From: Purshia tridentata
Lineage: Eukaryota > Streptophyta > Magnoliopsida > Rosales > Rosaceae
NCBI GenBank assembly: GCA_003254885.1
Contig: QANT01009313.1
Coordinates: 1-22,927 of the forward strand
Length of the DNA: 22,927 nt
Direction of reading: 5' to 3'
How positions within the stretch are numbered: the stretch's first letter is position 1; the number at the start of each line of letters is the position of its first letter. The translations under genes were made by a program, and so were the position numbers. Positions 10,771 through 19,985 of this stretch are shown piece by piece. A model generated the notes under the pieces. The model did not search any database, was not told the DNA's origin, and worked only from the letters and a program-made list of their open reading frames with translations.

Positions 10771-11584
10771 ATTACATGATCACTTGACCAGAAAAAATAA
10801 TAACACCATTACATAATTACAACATTACAGATGATAGAGCTCTGGGCATTTTTTCAATTACAACTAAAACTAAACCGAAATCTTTGGGACTTCAAATCTT
10901 CAAATCTTCAAATCCTAACTGAAACTGAACAATAAAATAATTTCAATCGAAAAGAAATGAAACAAAACATAGTTATAAGTTAACTAAATTCTCAAGAAGT
11001 GAAACTGAAGTTTTAGGAAGTGAAACTAAATCAGAAAAAGAAAATTAGAAAAGGAAATTATTGTACATGGAGGAAGATTCTTTACCACTCCAAAGGTAAC
11101 AATATTCAAACAAAGAAGAAGCAACAATATCTTTCCAGCCTTTATTTTCATGGTCTCATGCAAATACTCTGCAATATGAAATACAGACCAACCAACTGAT
11201 CATTAACATCAAAATTACGGATACACACACATACACACATCAAAGTGTGTATTCTGGGGAAAATCCATAATCAATTTCACACAGAAAACTCTTGCTCTCT
11301 CTCTCTCTCACTCTTAAAGACACGCTGATGCAGCGATTAAGTGAGCTCAGCTATATAAAACTCAAAGGACCACTGATCACCAACCACAAATTAATAAATT
11401 CGCATGTATCACATGAGAAACTTGGTGAATACCCACAATCAAAATAACACAGAACCAAACATCTATACAGTTAACGGAACACCCATCATTAAGATTAGCA
11501 CATAAAAAATGGGTTCCACCAAAGTTAAAAATATTTGATCATCAAAGCAGAAAAGTTGAAACTTCGAAGTACCCACAGCTTAGC

Positions 11585-12110
11585 TTAAAGTACTAACTTG
11601 TAGTAATCAGTATCCAACAAGTTCATTAGTGTAATCAAGAACAAAAATTTGAATGCGGCATAAAGCTGCCTCGGGTATAGGCGACAAAACAAAAACATAA
11701 ACAACTGCAGGCTTACAGAAAGCGACGGACATGGATGCCGAAAACAGTTACAGGCTTCTCTCCTTCGAAACAGCGGCGCTAGGGATTGGATGGGACTTCT
11801 GATGGCACTAGCAGACTCGGGATGCCGAGAGGAAGCCATCCCTAATGGTCTGGTACCTCATCGTCACCGGAATCGGCAGATCGTCGACGAGGAGCTCGTT
11901 TCTTCTTGGGTCAATTTGTTGCTATCGTTGGGTTTCGCAGAGAGTGGAAGGTAGGAGGAGGAAGAGGGAGGATAGGTGAGCATATCGGGACCGATCTCGT
12001 CGAAACTGTCGCCAGACAGAGGAGCACGAGCCGACGACAACCACAGGAAGAGAGAGAGAACAGAGAAATAGAGAAAGAGAGAGAGAAAGAATGTGAAGAG
12101 TGAAGACTGA
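11585..12110 (-). other. Possible captured gene 5' end inside the TIR element
   Basis: On the minus strand a CT-rich leader-like stretch (12110-11990) leads to an ATG at 11839 in a good context (gggATGGC). It is followed by a Ser/Arg/Ala-rich start, MASSRHPESASAIRSP...LFRRRE, resembling an organelle-targeting peptide. The frame then continues into hydrophobic low-information residues to 11585, and a GT at about 11744 directly after the FRRREA codons could be an old splice donor. The segment is clearly GC-richer than the rest of the element. I do not recognise the source gene. Gene-fragment capture of this kind is known for Pack-MULEs; applying that here is inference. Confidence 0.3.
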
Positions 12111-12341
12111 ATGTCAATTTCAGTTTAAAAAAACTTAAATAAAATTTAATTGAAATTAAAAATAAATAAAAAGGGTAAAACTGGAATATTAAAAAAAAAG
12201 GTCAAATTTGACTGAGTGTTAGTTGACTAGAGGGTTTTGGAAGAGATTAAATTTATAATTGGGGGGTTTTGAGAGAGATTAATTTAAGGTGGAGGTTTTG
12301 AGATAACCTAACTCTAAATTGGGGGTTAGTAAATATTTACC

Positions 12342-14010
12342 TTCTATTTTTTAGTTATTAACTATATTTCTAATATTGTTATTAAGATTATATTCTATAT
12401 ATTTAATACTGAGAAAAACTTACTTATCACATATGTAAATATTCACTCATTTTATCTCTCATTATATAATAATTTACATGACCAAAGAAATAGATGCAAT
12501 AAATATATCCATGGTGTTTTACCCAAACAATAGCCTTTTTGTTTTAATGTCAATTGTGCATGCATTTGTACATGAAATTTAATAGCTTTAATGTGTTCTT
12601 GATTTTGGTGAGCTAATTGTGAAATTTTTAAAAAAGTTAGGTTTGGAGTTTAAATAGAAATATTTGACTGTGTTTTTAGTGCTTTTATTACATAATATTA
12701 CCCTTTATGTGCTGAAATCTTTTACAAACGTCATAATTTTGGATGTTGGTGTTCTCAAACTTCAAATTTGTGGGTTTCGCTGTTGGGTGTTTTGAGGGCT
12801 ATGAAATTTGCGGTCTGGGGCTTGGTCTGAAACAACAAAAATCATATGTCGCCACATTAAATTTCAATACCCAAAACAGGCACCCATATATACATAAAAT
12901 GAAATAATTATGTACCAAAAAGAAAAACGTGTACCCAAAAGCACCATTCGTGCCACGAACAGCGCATTTAATGCCCCGGCAATATGGTACTAGTTATTAA
13001 TTACTTGCACGTATATATTATTTTCCCAGTGCTATTTTGCTCACCAAAAAAGTTGGTAGTGAGTATTATCACTGTATTAATAATTGAGACATGTTTTTTG
13101 AGTGACACATGTCAACCGGCTAATATGATGATGATGCTCACCCGTAACGAGCAAAATATTACATGTATTGCTAATCCACGTGCTCTCAAAGTCTCAATAT
13201 ATTCCTTATATTGATTAATAGGTGGAAATAATCAGTATCATAATTAAGTCACAAATCATTCATAAATCCCATTCCATATATAAAACATCCGTACTGGCAT
13301 ACTGTACCAATTAATGTGTACATGCACCCTATTCAGATTGTATTACAAAAACTAAGGCTAAGTAGTGAAGCAGTACGTACTGGTCCTTTTATACCGTAAT
13401 TACAAAGAGTTCGTAATTATTCTTTGTAATTACTCATGGGATGGGACGATTTTTACCTAAAGATTATGAACAATATTTGTTGGAGGAGCAGTACCACCAA
13501 TGCTGGCACGTACAGCTGTCAAGATATCTACTGGGATCGAAACCTATTTGAGATAAAATTGGGTTGCAAACCGTATATATAGACTGTGGAGGAAGAACAA
13601 AATCTAGTGTTGAAGGGGAAAATCTGGAGAAAAATTAAAATTAATCAAAAAACTCTAATTTTCGATGGAACTGGGTAGAAGATAGAATCATAGAACCAAC
13701 AAATTAATCCTGACAAAGGCAAAGAAATAGTCAAGCTGAATTTGACACCTTACAAAGGAGAAAACTGAAGAAATTTAATTATTTATCTCAAACTAATTGG
13801 CAATAAAAAAGAGTAGTAAAACTTTATAAGTCATATGCTTCTACATTCTTGCATGCCTGAGCACGTGTGGTGCCATTCAAGCCAAAAATGACATGGACAA
13901 CGTACTTAGATTCATATTAGGTGACATGGAACATGTGTGATCACTTGGCCTAATAATACACGATGGTGAACCAACAAGATGCTTGCAAACTCGAAATCAT
14001 GCTCCAACTC
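12342..14010. other. Gene-poor AT-rich region
   Basis: I see no supported gene in these 1.7 kb. The 12984-13214 frame has no family signature. A perfect 13-bp hairpin is present at 13396-13433 and is listed separately. Confidence 0.5.
13396..13433. repeat. Perfect 13-bp inverted repeat with 12-nt loop
   Basis: The arms GTAATTACAAAGA (13396-13408) and TCTTTGTAATTAC (13421-13433) are exact reverse complements. The loop repeats gtaatta. The pairing does not extend outwards. Confidence 0.9.
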
Positions 14011-14014
14011 GCAA

Positions 14015-14352
14015 TGGGCAGATCCAAGATTTTTAACTTGGGGGGTCAAGGTTAGGACACTTCTCTATCTCGACAAAATTTTTTTAAGTATCCTAGGCGT
14101 GTGGCGAGTGGTCTGGGCAAAGTCAGCCTGACTCCTCTGCTCTTGTCCAAAGGCTTGCCTTCCTTGGTGTGCAGAGGGTTTCGACCTTCAGACTTCAGTC
14201 ATTCAAGCATTTCACCAAACATTTGGTGTGTAGAAGGTCACACATAGCAGTCCGGGAAGTCAAGTGCCTCAAGTCCAACAACTCTCAAGTCAAATTTCTA
14301 GCGTCCAGGGGATCACTCGACCCCTTTTGTCCCTTAGTGCATCCGCCAATGC
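14015..14352. mobile_element. Possible eroded repeat element with gggcagatcc / gcatccgcc ends
   Basis: The left border gggcagatccaagatttt with ttggggggtcaagg and the right border tcactcgacccc...gtgcatccgccaatgcc form a loose inverted pair. Such ...GGATCC...GGGGGTC words border old dispersed repeats in many eudicots. The 14169-14477 frame across it has no recognisable domain. This is weakly supported. Confidence 0.25.
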
Positions 14353-14370
14353 CAACTCGTACACAATCAC

Positions 14371-14600
14371 GTGCTCCAACCCCTAAACCAATTAATCACA
14401 ATACACCACCACACTGCCGCCACTACCACCACAACATACTACCACCATACTGCCGCTACTGCCGCCGCCACTGCTGACACTACCCCAACTGTCACCGCCA
14501 CCATTTCTCCCACTGCCCATGGGCCATCACCCCTACCACCATATTATCAACTCACTGGCCACAAGCATTATTCTTATTGCTACCACCATTACCATGCTCA
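14371..14600. repeat. Degraded (CCA)n/(CCG)n trinucleotide tract
   Basis: The stretch is dominated by CCA, CCG, ACT and TGC triplets. It produces open His/Thr/Pro-rich frames that I regard as low-complexity artefacts and not genes. Confidence 0.75.
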
Positions 14601-15244
14601 TTTATAATTTTATGTATTAAAAAAATAAAACTATAAATTATGTATTAAAATTCCATTATATTTAATAAGTTAGCCAAACAAAAATAGTTTAGAATTTTAA
14701 ATCACATTATTTTTATTTCCATCATTTTAGAATTCTTAAACTCCTTCATCAACCATTAATGAGTTTATTAAAAAGCTAGCATTCTTGCGGCTTGCTTGTG
14801 GCCAAGTTGAATATTGATCTTTGATCATCTTGATTTTTAAGCGCCCAATAGCCATACATTCTTTCTTCTATATATTAATTCTCATAACTTGGGTAATAAA
14901 GGTCTTCATTTGGACGCTCTGAATAGAATCATATATAACTTTCCCCCTTGAATATGGTTATACGCACTAAAGTTGGAGTTTGTGAAAAGTTTCAAGATGT
15001 CATGACAAATGCTATTACGATAACTTCATGAGGGCAGAAGGAAGAAACAAGGCCAAAAGCGTGTGGCATTGATACCACATATTTTAGGAACACATGTGCT
15101 ACACATAAATTTATAGTTTTGATGAACATACATATATGAATTGACATTGACTTAATCAGTTGAAGACAAAAACTTCCCTTTACATATTCGAGTTTGAACC
15201 TTCTCTCCTTGCATGTACTAAAAAAAAAATTAACATATATATAT
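14601..15244. other. Intergenic, no gene seen
   Basis: AT-rich DNA without supported features; a short AT dinucleotide run precedes the MITE-like element at 15245. Confidence 0.5.
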
Positions 15245-15480
15245 ATAGAGGCATTTTCTCAAGTGAGGATGACTACACTTTTAAAATTTTGCAAACGCCG
15301 ACACAGTGCCGACACAATGTAGACATGAAGTAGACACAGATGATGTGCTGCAGCAAGTTCTAATGTGCTACAGCAAGTTTTGGAATTTTGTGTCAACACG
15401 CTGTTTACACTATGTCAGCACTGTGTTAGCGTCTGTAAATTTTGAAAAGTACAGTCATCTACTCTAGAGAAGGACTGTAT
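15245..15480. mobile_element. Foldback MITE-like element, copy 2 (intact)
   Basis: The ends form an imperfect ~50-bp terminal inverted repeat. The left ATAgaGgCaTTtTCT...ATGACT...AAAATTT...ACGC pairs with the complement of the right ATAcaGtCcTTcTCT...ATGACT...AAAATTT...ACGC. Inside, each arm continues with four 11-bp units: gccgacacagt, gccgacacaat, gtagacatgaa, gtagacacaga on the left, and gtcaacacgct, gtttacactat, gtcagcactgt, gttagcgtctg on the right. The centre repeats a tgtgct(g/a)cagcaagtt word. The element lies in a TA repeat, so the target duplication cannot be told from the repeat, but this fits TA targeting. No protein is encoded. Confidence 0.75.
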
Positions 15481-16165
15481 ATATATATATATGACACTCT
15501 TCTAATAACAATATATCAACATAGCCATACAAAAATAGATTTTGAATGTGAAAACATATTTCGTGTTACTCTTTTTTCAATACCATTTAATGGAGAGCTT
15601 CTCTCTTACGGAGAGAGAGAGAAGTGGTGGATTAGATACGAAATAGGAAAAGAATTCTCATAAACTGGGCAAAGAGGGCCCACCTTATTATGGGTGTTCC
15701 CTTTTTTGTCTGTGCTCTCTCTTCGCAGTCTATTCCCATTTAATGATTTTCATATTGACTGACGTTAAAAACTTTTCTGGTCAAATTGCCGACGTTTAAA
15801 ATTAGTTTTCACAAATTTGAATTAAATTCCACCTTTATCCTTTCTTTTTTAGCGAAGGGCTTAGATATAATCATAGTAAGTAACATATATTAATACGTAT
15901 CCATATAGCTTAGCTGGCTATCTGAATGCATCTAGCTGCCATGTTATGAACGTACTGTCGTTATAATTAAGTAATAACTCACATTCCCAATTTCCATCCC
16001 TATACATTCCATCTCCTAAGAAGTTCAGTCACTATAATTAGCATTGATCGATTGGTAGTATTAACTCCTAATCCCAAGCTCAAACAACAACAAAACAGAA
16101 AAATAACATAGAACATTTCAACACCGACCGACAACATTCGATACTGATCATCCTACCAAAACATA
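15481..16165 (+). other. Upstream region of the germin-like gene
   Basis: No gene is seen. The region is AT-rich and includes a (TA)n run just after the MITE, which therefore lies within 800 bp of the germin-like start codon and might influence its promoter. Confidence 0.5.
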
Positions 16166-16175
16166 TATATATAAA
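16166..16175 (+). promoter_or_regulatory. TATA box of the germin-like gene
   Basis: TATATATAAA lies about 100 bp before the ATG at 16272. It predicts transcription starting near 16200 and a CA-rich leader of about 70 nt, which fits the caacaacaacc-type sequence present. Confidence 0.55.
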
Positions 16176-16271
16176 CCAACTTAACTACTAATCTTAACCA
16201 CAACAACAACCATATATACAACACAATTATTAAGTATATCTCAACTAATTAATATTCCTTTCCATTTATAT

Positions 16272-16907
16272 ATGGCTATGAAATTCATGGACTTAGTAGT
16301 AGTGCTATTCGTACTTGCCCTGGCCACCTCCAAAAGATCCCTAGCAAGTGACCCCAACATCATTTCAGACTTCATAGTCCCACCAAATTACAACACCACA
16401 AGAATCAATTCAACCTTTTTTACATACACCGGATTCCGGGGAATTTTCGATCGAGCTCCGGCCAAAACTTTCAAGGCAACAAAAGCAAGCGTGGTCGAAT
16501 TCCCAGCTCTAAATGGCCAGAGTGTGTCGTACGCAGTGCTTCAATTTCCTCCAAACTCACTCTTCCCACCTCACACTCGCCCCGACGCGTCGGGACTCAT
16601 GTTCCTTCTTGATGGTTGCTTGGAAGTAGGTTTGATCGACACCAAAAACAATCTGTACACTCAAAAGCTTCAGGCTGGAGACATGTTTCTGTTTCCTAAG
16701 GGTTTGGTCCATTATCAGTATAACTCACATTCCAAATTGACAGCCACTGCCGTTGCAGCCTTTGGAAGTGCAAGTGCTCGAGCAGTTGCTGTGCCCTCCT
16801 CTCTTTTCGCCACTGGAATTGATAATGTGATTCTGGCCAAAGCGTTTAAGACCGATGTTCATACTGTTAAGAAGATCAAAGCTGGCCTATCCACTGGCCC
16901 CTACTAA
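16272..16907 (+). CDS. Germin-like protein (subfamily 9-3 type) with lost metal ligands
   Basis: This intronless gene encodes 211 residues, a usual germin-like length. A signal peptide is evident (about residues 1-25, MAMKF...LAS, then DPNI), so the protein should be secreted to the apoplast. The single cupin barrel has FPALNGQSVSYAVLQFP and the second motif GDMFLFPKGLVHYQY, typical of GLP 9-3-like proteins that lack the N-terminal cysteine pair. Germins bind manganese with three His and one Glu, and here the first motif reads HTRPDASG (101-108): His101 and, in box 2, His147 are kept, but the second His is Arg103 and the Glu is Gly108. Oxalate oxidase or superoxide dismutase chemistry is therefore unlikely; a structural, binding or decaying role fits better. 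N-glycosylation sites are seen at Asn41 and Asn46. The reading frame is otherwise intact. Confidence 0.93.
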   Translation: MAMKFMDLVVVLFVLALATSKRSLASDPNIISDFIVPPNYNTTRINSTFFTYTGFRGIFDRAPAKTFKATKASVVEFPALNGQSVSYAVLQFPPNSLFPPHTRPDASGLMFLLDGCLEVGLIDTKNNLYTQKLQAGDMFLFPKGLVHYQYNSHSKLTATAVAAFGSASARAVAVPSSLFATGIDNVILAKAFKTDVHTVKKIKAGLSTGPY

Positions 16908-17715
16908 ATCACATACCTATTGTCCCAGTAACAGCTAGCCATGCATGAACAAAAGGGTGCATAGGGAGTTTTACACCTACATGCACCATACAAACTTTGA
17001 GGAGTTGTCACATTGCCACCCAAGAAAGAAATAATAATAATAACTGAAACACATTGCCACTTGAATTTAGAATTTGTTGAACATAACACGTGTTTCGCAT
17101 GTGATTTCTTTCTAAACAGTATTTTCATCTTCTTTCACACATTTTTCTGTTTGTTGCTCCATTTGAGCCTCATTCTAAGCTTCTTAATTAGAAGACGGGA
17201 CAAATTTCTAATTTAGGTGGACATGTGGTTCAATTTTTTTGTGGGTGACAATCAAGACAACCCCTAAAGTTTAGGCATAATATGTGTAAAAAACCATATA
17301 CACGCATATATATGAATCACGTGTCTTTTTTTGTCTTAATTAATTAACCACTATTGTACATAAGATAAAAAAAACTTTTGACCTCCTCCATAAAGGAGAG
17401 ACGTCTAATTAAGTACTACCACGTCTTACCACTAGACCAAATGGTCATTGATATGCCCTCATGTTATTAATACCAACACTTTTTTGTAGATTAATTAAAA
17501 AGAATAAATTTTCACTTAAGAATAATATATTTCTTCTTATCTTCTTCATTCAAGTTAAAAACTTATTTTTTAAATGCACACGAAGTTAATCATATAACAT
17601 ATCAAATTCAATCTTAAACACCAAACAAAGCCTCAAAATGCCAATTAATTACCACCAACGCACACTCCTAGAACAAAAAAGGACTTGTGTAATATTGCTA
17701 TATGGAAAGATAAGT
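16908..17715. other. Intergenic, 3' flank of the germin-like gene
   Basis: The first ~150 bp likely hold the 3' UTR. The rest is AT-rich and I see no gene. The short frames at 16904-17216 have no recognisable content. Confidence 0.5.
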
Positions 17716-17952
17716 TAAGGGAGACACTATTTTTTTTTTGGTCTAAACCACGAGGTGGTCCTGGATGGGCTCCAATTATGGGTGGCACCTTGAAGCCTTA
17801 ACCACAACTCAGACTAATCCCCGCTCACACCGGGTCGGCCCGTAAGGGGTAAAGTGCTGGCCAAAGTGGTGACTCCATACAAGAGCAGGGATCGAACCCC
17901 TGACCTCTCTTAAGGAATGAGAGTGCCGAACCACTCTAAGGGAGACACTATT
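17716..17952 (-). mobile_element. tRNA-derived SINE with 16-bp target-site duplications
   Basis: The direct repeats taagggagacactatt at 17716-17731 and 17937-17952 flank a body of about 205 bp. On the minus strand the body begins gagtggttcggcactc (a degenerate pol III A box), then has ggttcgatccctgc (B box, matching GGTTCGANNCC), and ends in an A run (T run at 17730-17739 on the plus strand). This is the standard structure of a tRNA-derived SINE copied by LINE machinery. The exact duplications indicate a fairly young insertion. The family name cannot be fixed from sequence alone. Confidence 0.92.
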
Positions 17953-18264
17953 AGCACTCCAAAAAAGTCATTATGCACTCCTCTTATTTTATTTTATTAT
18001 TTTGATCCTTTTTTTCTGTCAAGATTTTAATATTTGTTTAGATAAACACCCAAAAGGCTTAAATGATTTTGGGTATAACCCAAGACTTTTTCACTTTGAA
18101 TTTAAACCCATTTTGATTAATTGATACCACGTTAAATTATTTTCCTTCTATAGGTTTTGCTAAGTCGGCCATATTACACAACCTGGGCTAAACGACCAAA
18201 GAGGAAAACCTAAACAACATTATGCACATCGCTAACACCAATCAAATCCTCCCAAAGAAGAGGC
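17953..18264. other. Intergenic, no gene seen
   Basis: AT-rich DNA between the SINE and the LINE fossil. Its right end may be further LINE-derived sequence. Confidence 0.4.
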
Positions 18265-18625
18265 ACTACAATAGCAAGGGAGACTCAAAATGATGACAGC
18301 TCAGAGACAAATCATAACCAAGCCTCGCAAGACCATCAACAACCATATTATGTTCACAATGCACATGGTATAAGTGAACATGTCCAAGGCCAAGAAAGAA
18401 AGGCATGACAACCATGAATCAAAATAGCCATAACAACCATGAATCAAAATAGCCATAGGATGCACAAAAACCACATCATGACAAACCATCTCAATTGCGC
18501 ATAAAGAATTAGACTCAACCCAAATTTCAAAAACCCCCAAATCTCAACCTAAGCTTAACCCATGAAACAGACCTCAAAACTCAGCATAATAAACATGCCC
18601 AACCCCACGAATACCATATTTTGAG
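18265..18625 (-). pseudogene. Fossil of a LINE-type RNase H (RVT_3) domain
   Basis: The minus strand translates to pieces in order: a YYAEF*GLFHGLSLG*DLG segment, then VESNSLCAIEMV, and in a shifted frame HVHCEHNMVVDGLARLG. These match the pattern of the plant RNase H-like domain found at the end of non-LTR retrotransposon polyproteins (acidic E at the helix, V(E/D)SDS, and H-V-x-R-E-x-N-x-x-A-D-x-L-A). Two TGA codons stand where Trp would be usual, and a 25-bp tandem duplication at 18408-18457 plus at least one other indel break the frame. It is a dead fragment with no reverse transcriptase domain in view. Confidence 0.7.
18408..18457. repeat. Exact 25-bp tandem duplication
   Basis: The unit starting acaaccatgaatcaaaatag occurs at 18408-18432 and again at 18433-18457 with no difference. 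It shifts the frame of the RNase H fossil. Confidence 0.95.
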
Positions 18626-18741
18626 CAATTGTCAATTAACTAATGCTTACTAATGAAACAAAATTAATTAATTAATTGAGGTTAGTATTGGTACTTCAAT
18701 TGATTAAAGCATATTTAATAAAATTAAAAAATAGAGGTGTG

Positions 18742-18816
18742 TAGGATTACATTTGAGGAGTATGAATATCACACGTCCCCTTAGGATTACATTTGAGGAG
18801 TGTGAATATCACGTCA
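18742..18816. repeat. 40-bp tandem duplication
   Basis: The stretch taggattacatttgaggag begins at 18742 and at 18782, and continues as tatgaatatcac / tgtgaatatcac. The second copy is slightly shorter. Confidence 0.9.
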
Positions 18817-19985
18817 ACTTATCGATGAGGTTAATTAATTTGCTGAATTTGAAATTAATGAGTTTGAATTGAAGGCATGCAAAAGAGTACTTACAGTCAC
18901 CTTTACTTTGTCAAGCTGCACGTTCCCTGGATGGTGCTATACTAGAATTAGGTTATATAAAAAGAGGGGAGGATTTTTACGTCTCTTTTAATTAATATTT
19001 TGACTTTAAACTTACTATTATACCCTTTAAATATGGTTGCGTGCTTGTCACCGGACCATTTTCAACAAAAATAATAATAATAATAATAATAAACAGATTT
19101 GACTGCAAGAAATTTGCAGGCAAAGGAAGGAAACTAATACAGCATTTCAACATCCTTTAATAGAAGCGATATAACCAAACTGTAAGGAATTTGCCATTAC
19201 CATCCATCAATCCATTTTTATTTTCTTTTTCTGTATTTTTCATTTGGACAGTATCTAATCACCGAAGCTTCATATACAGCAGTTCATCAGTAAGTTTCAC
19301 ATATTCGACTAATCTTTAGTTTACAACTCGTATCATCTTATCTTCTTTCACAGTATCTACAAACATTTGAAAACTAAAATAGGTACCTTTTGCATTCAGG
19401 TTGAGTTCATCCATATAATATTTCTATGCTGCTTAAAATTCAAAGTATTAGAACAAATTATAGGAACCTTACTTGTCTGTTTGTGACATGCCTCTACCAC
19501 GGTAAACTGCATCCAGGAAAATCAAACGGTAAGAAAACATAGACATAATTGTATAGAAAATTCAAGGGACGAAGCAAGTGTTTAAGCTACCGGGAATTTT
19601 TACCTTTCAGTATGCCGAAAAGGCAGACGAGTAGCAAATCCAAGTTCAAGTGCATTAAGAAGATCTGACCTTATAACAGACATTTAGTTAACACATGCAG
19701 ACAAATAGTCACTGAGAAAGAAATTAAGAGGTTCTTTTGCTGTTGAATCAATTAATAATAATCTCCTAACTGATCCCACTAATCTCAACTAATGCATCTT
19801 TTTCTTCACAAAAGACTTTCAAAGCATAACCTACAGTGTCAAATTCACTTCACAATGTTCCTAATCAACTATGGGCTAAAAGCCTAACGCAGAACAAAAA
19901 GCATATAGAACTTTACAAATTGAACTGTTCAGTGCAGGCAATTCTTCTATATACAGAGTATCTAGCATGTGATTGTAAAGCATCT
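18817..19985. other. Region downstream of the MYB gene, with exon-like patches
   Basis: No full gene is recognised. The right end (about 19850-19985) should be the 3' UTR of the MYB gene. On the minus strand there are splice-like patches: about 19669-19605 (acceptor ataag, donor gtaaaa; one frame reads DLLNALELGFATRLPFRHTE), about 19523-19489 (acceptor gatgcag, donor gtaagg; one frame reads YRGRGMSQTDK) and about 19430-19388 (acceptor aagcag, donor gtacct). The best frames of the first two do not join in phase. They may be non-coding 3' exons, a decayed gene, or chance. Confidence 0.3.
19068..19093. repeat. (AAT)n microsatellite
   Basis: Eight or so AAT units follow an aaca start, in spacer DNA. 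Confidence 0.9.

Larger units (their letters stand above)
10271..12341. mobile_element. Non-autonomous TIR transposon, about 2.07 kb (MULE-like?)
   Basis: The left end ggcaactttttctaaacccc and the complement of the right end, ggtaaatatttactaacccc, are similar inverted termini. The similarity extends as a degenerate CCCCC/CCACC/CTCTCnCAAAAC pattern for roughly 100-150 bp on each side up to a ttttaccc word. Long degenerate terminal inverted repeats suggest a Mutator-like element, but I do not see a convincing target duplication (left flank tcatc, right flank ttcta). The interior has a 23-bp repeat array and a gene-like GC-richer segment at 11700-12110. No transposase is visible, so any movement would need help in trans. 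Confidence 0.45.

Noticed and set aside
14169..14607. His/Thr/Pro-rich open frames
   Set aside because: They derive from a degraded CCA trinucleotide tract and an old repeat, with no domain.
17890..17936. Possible tRNA gene from the GGTTCGATCCC word
   Set aside because: No cloverleaf can be completed; the word is the B box of a SINE with target duplications and an A tail.
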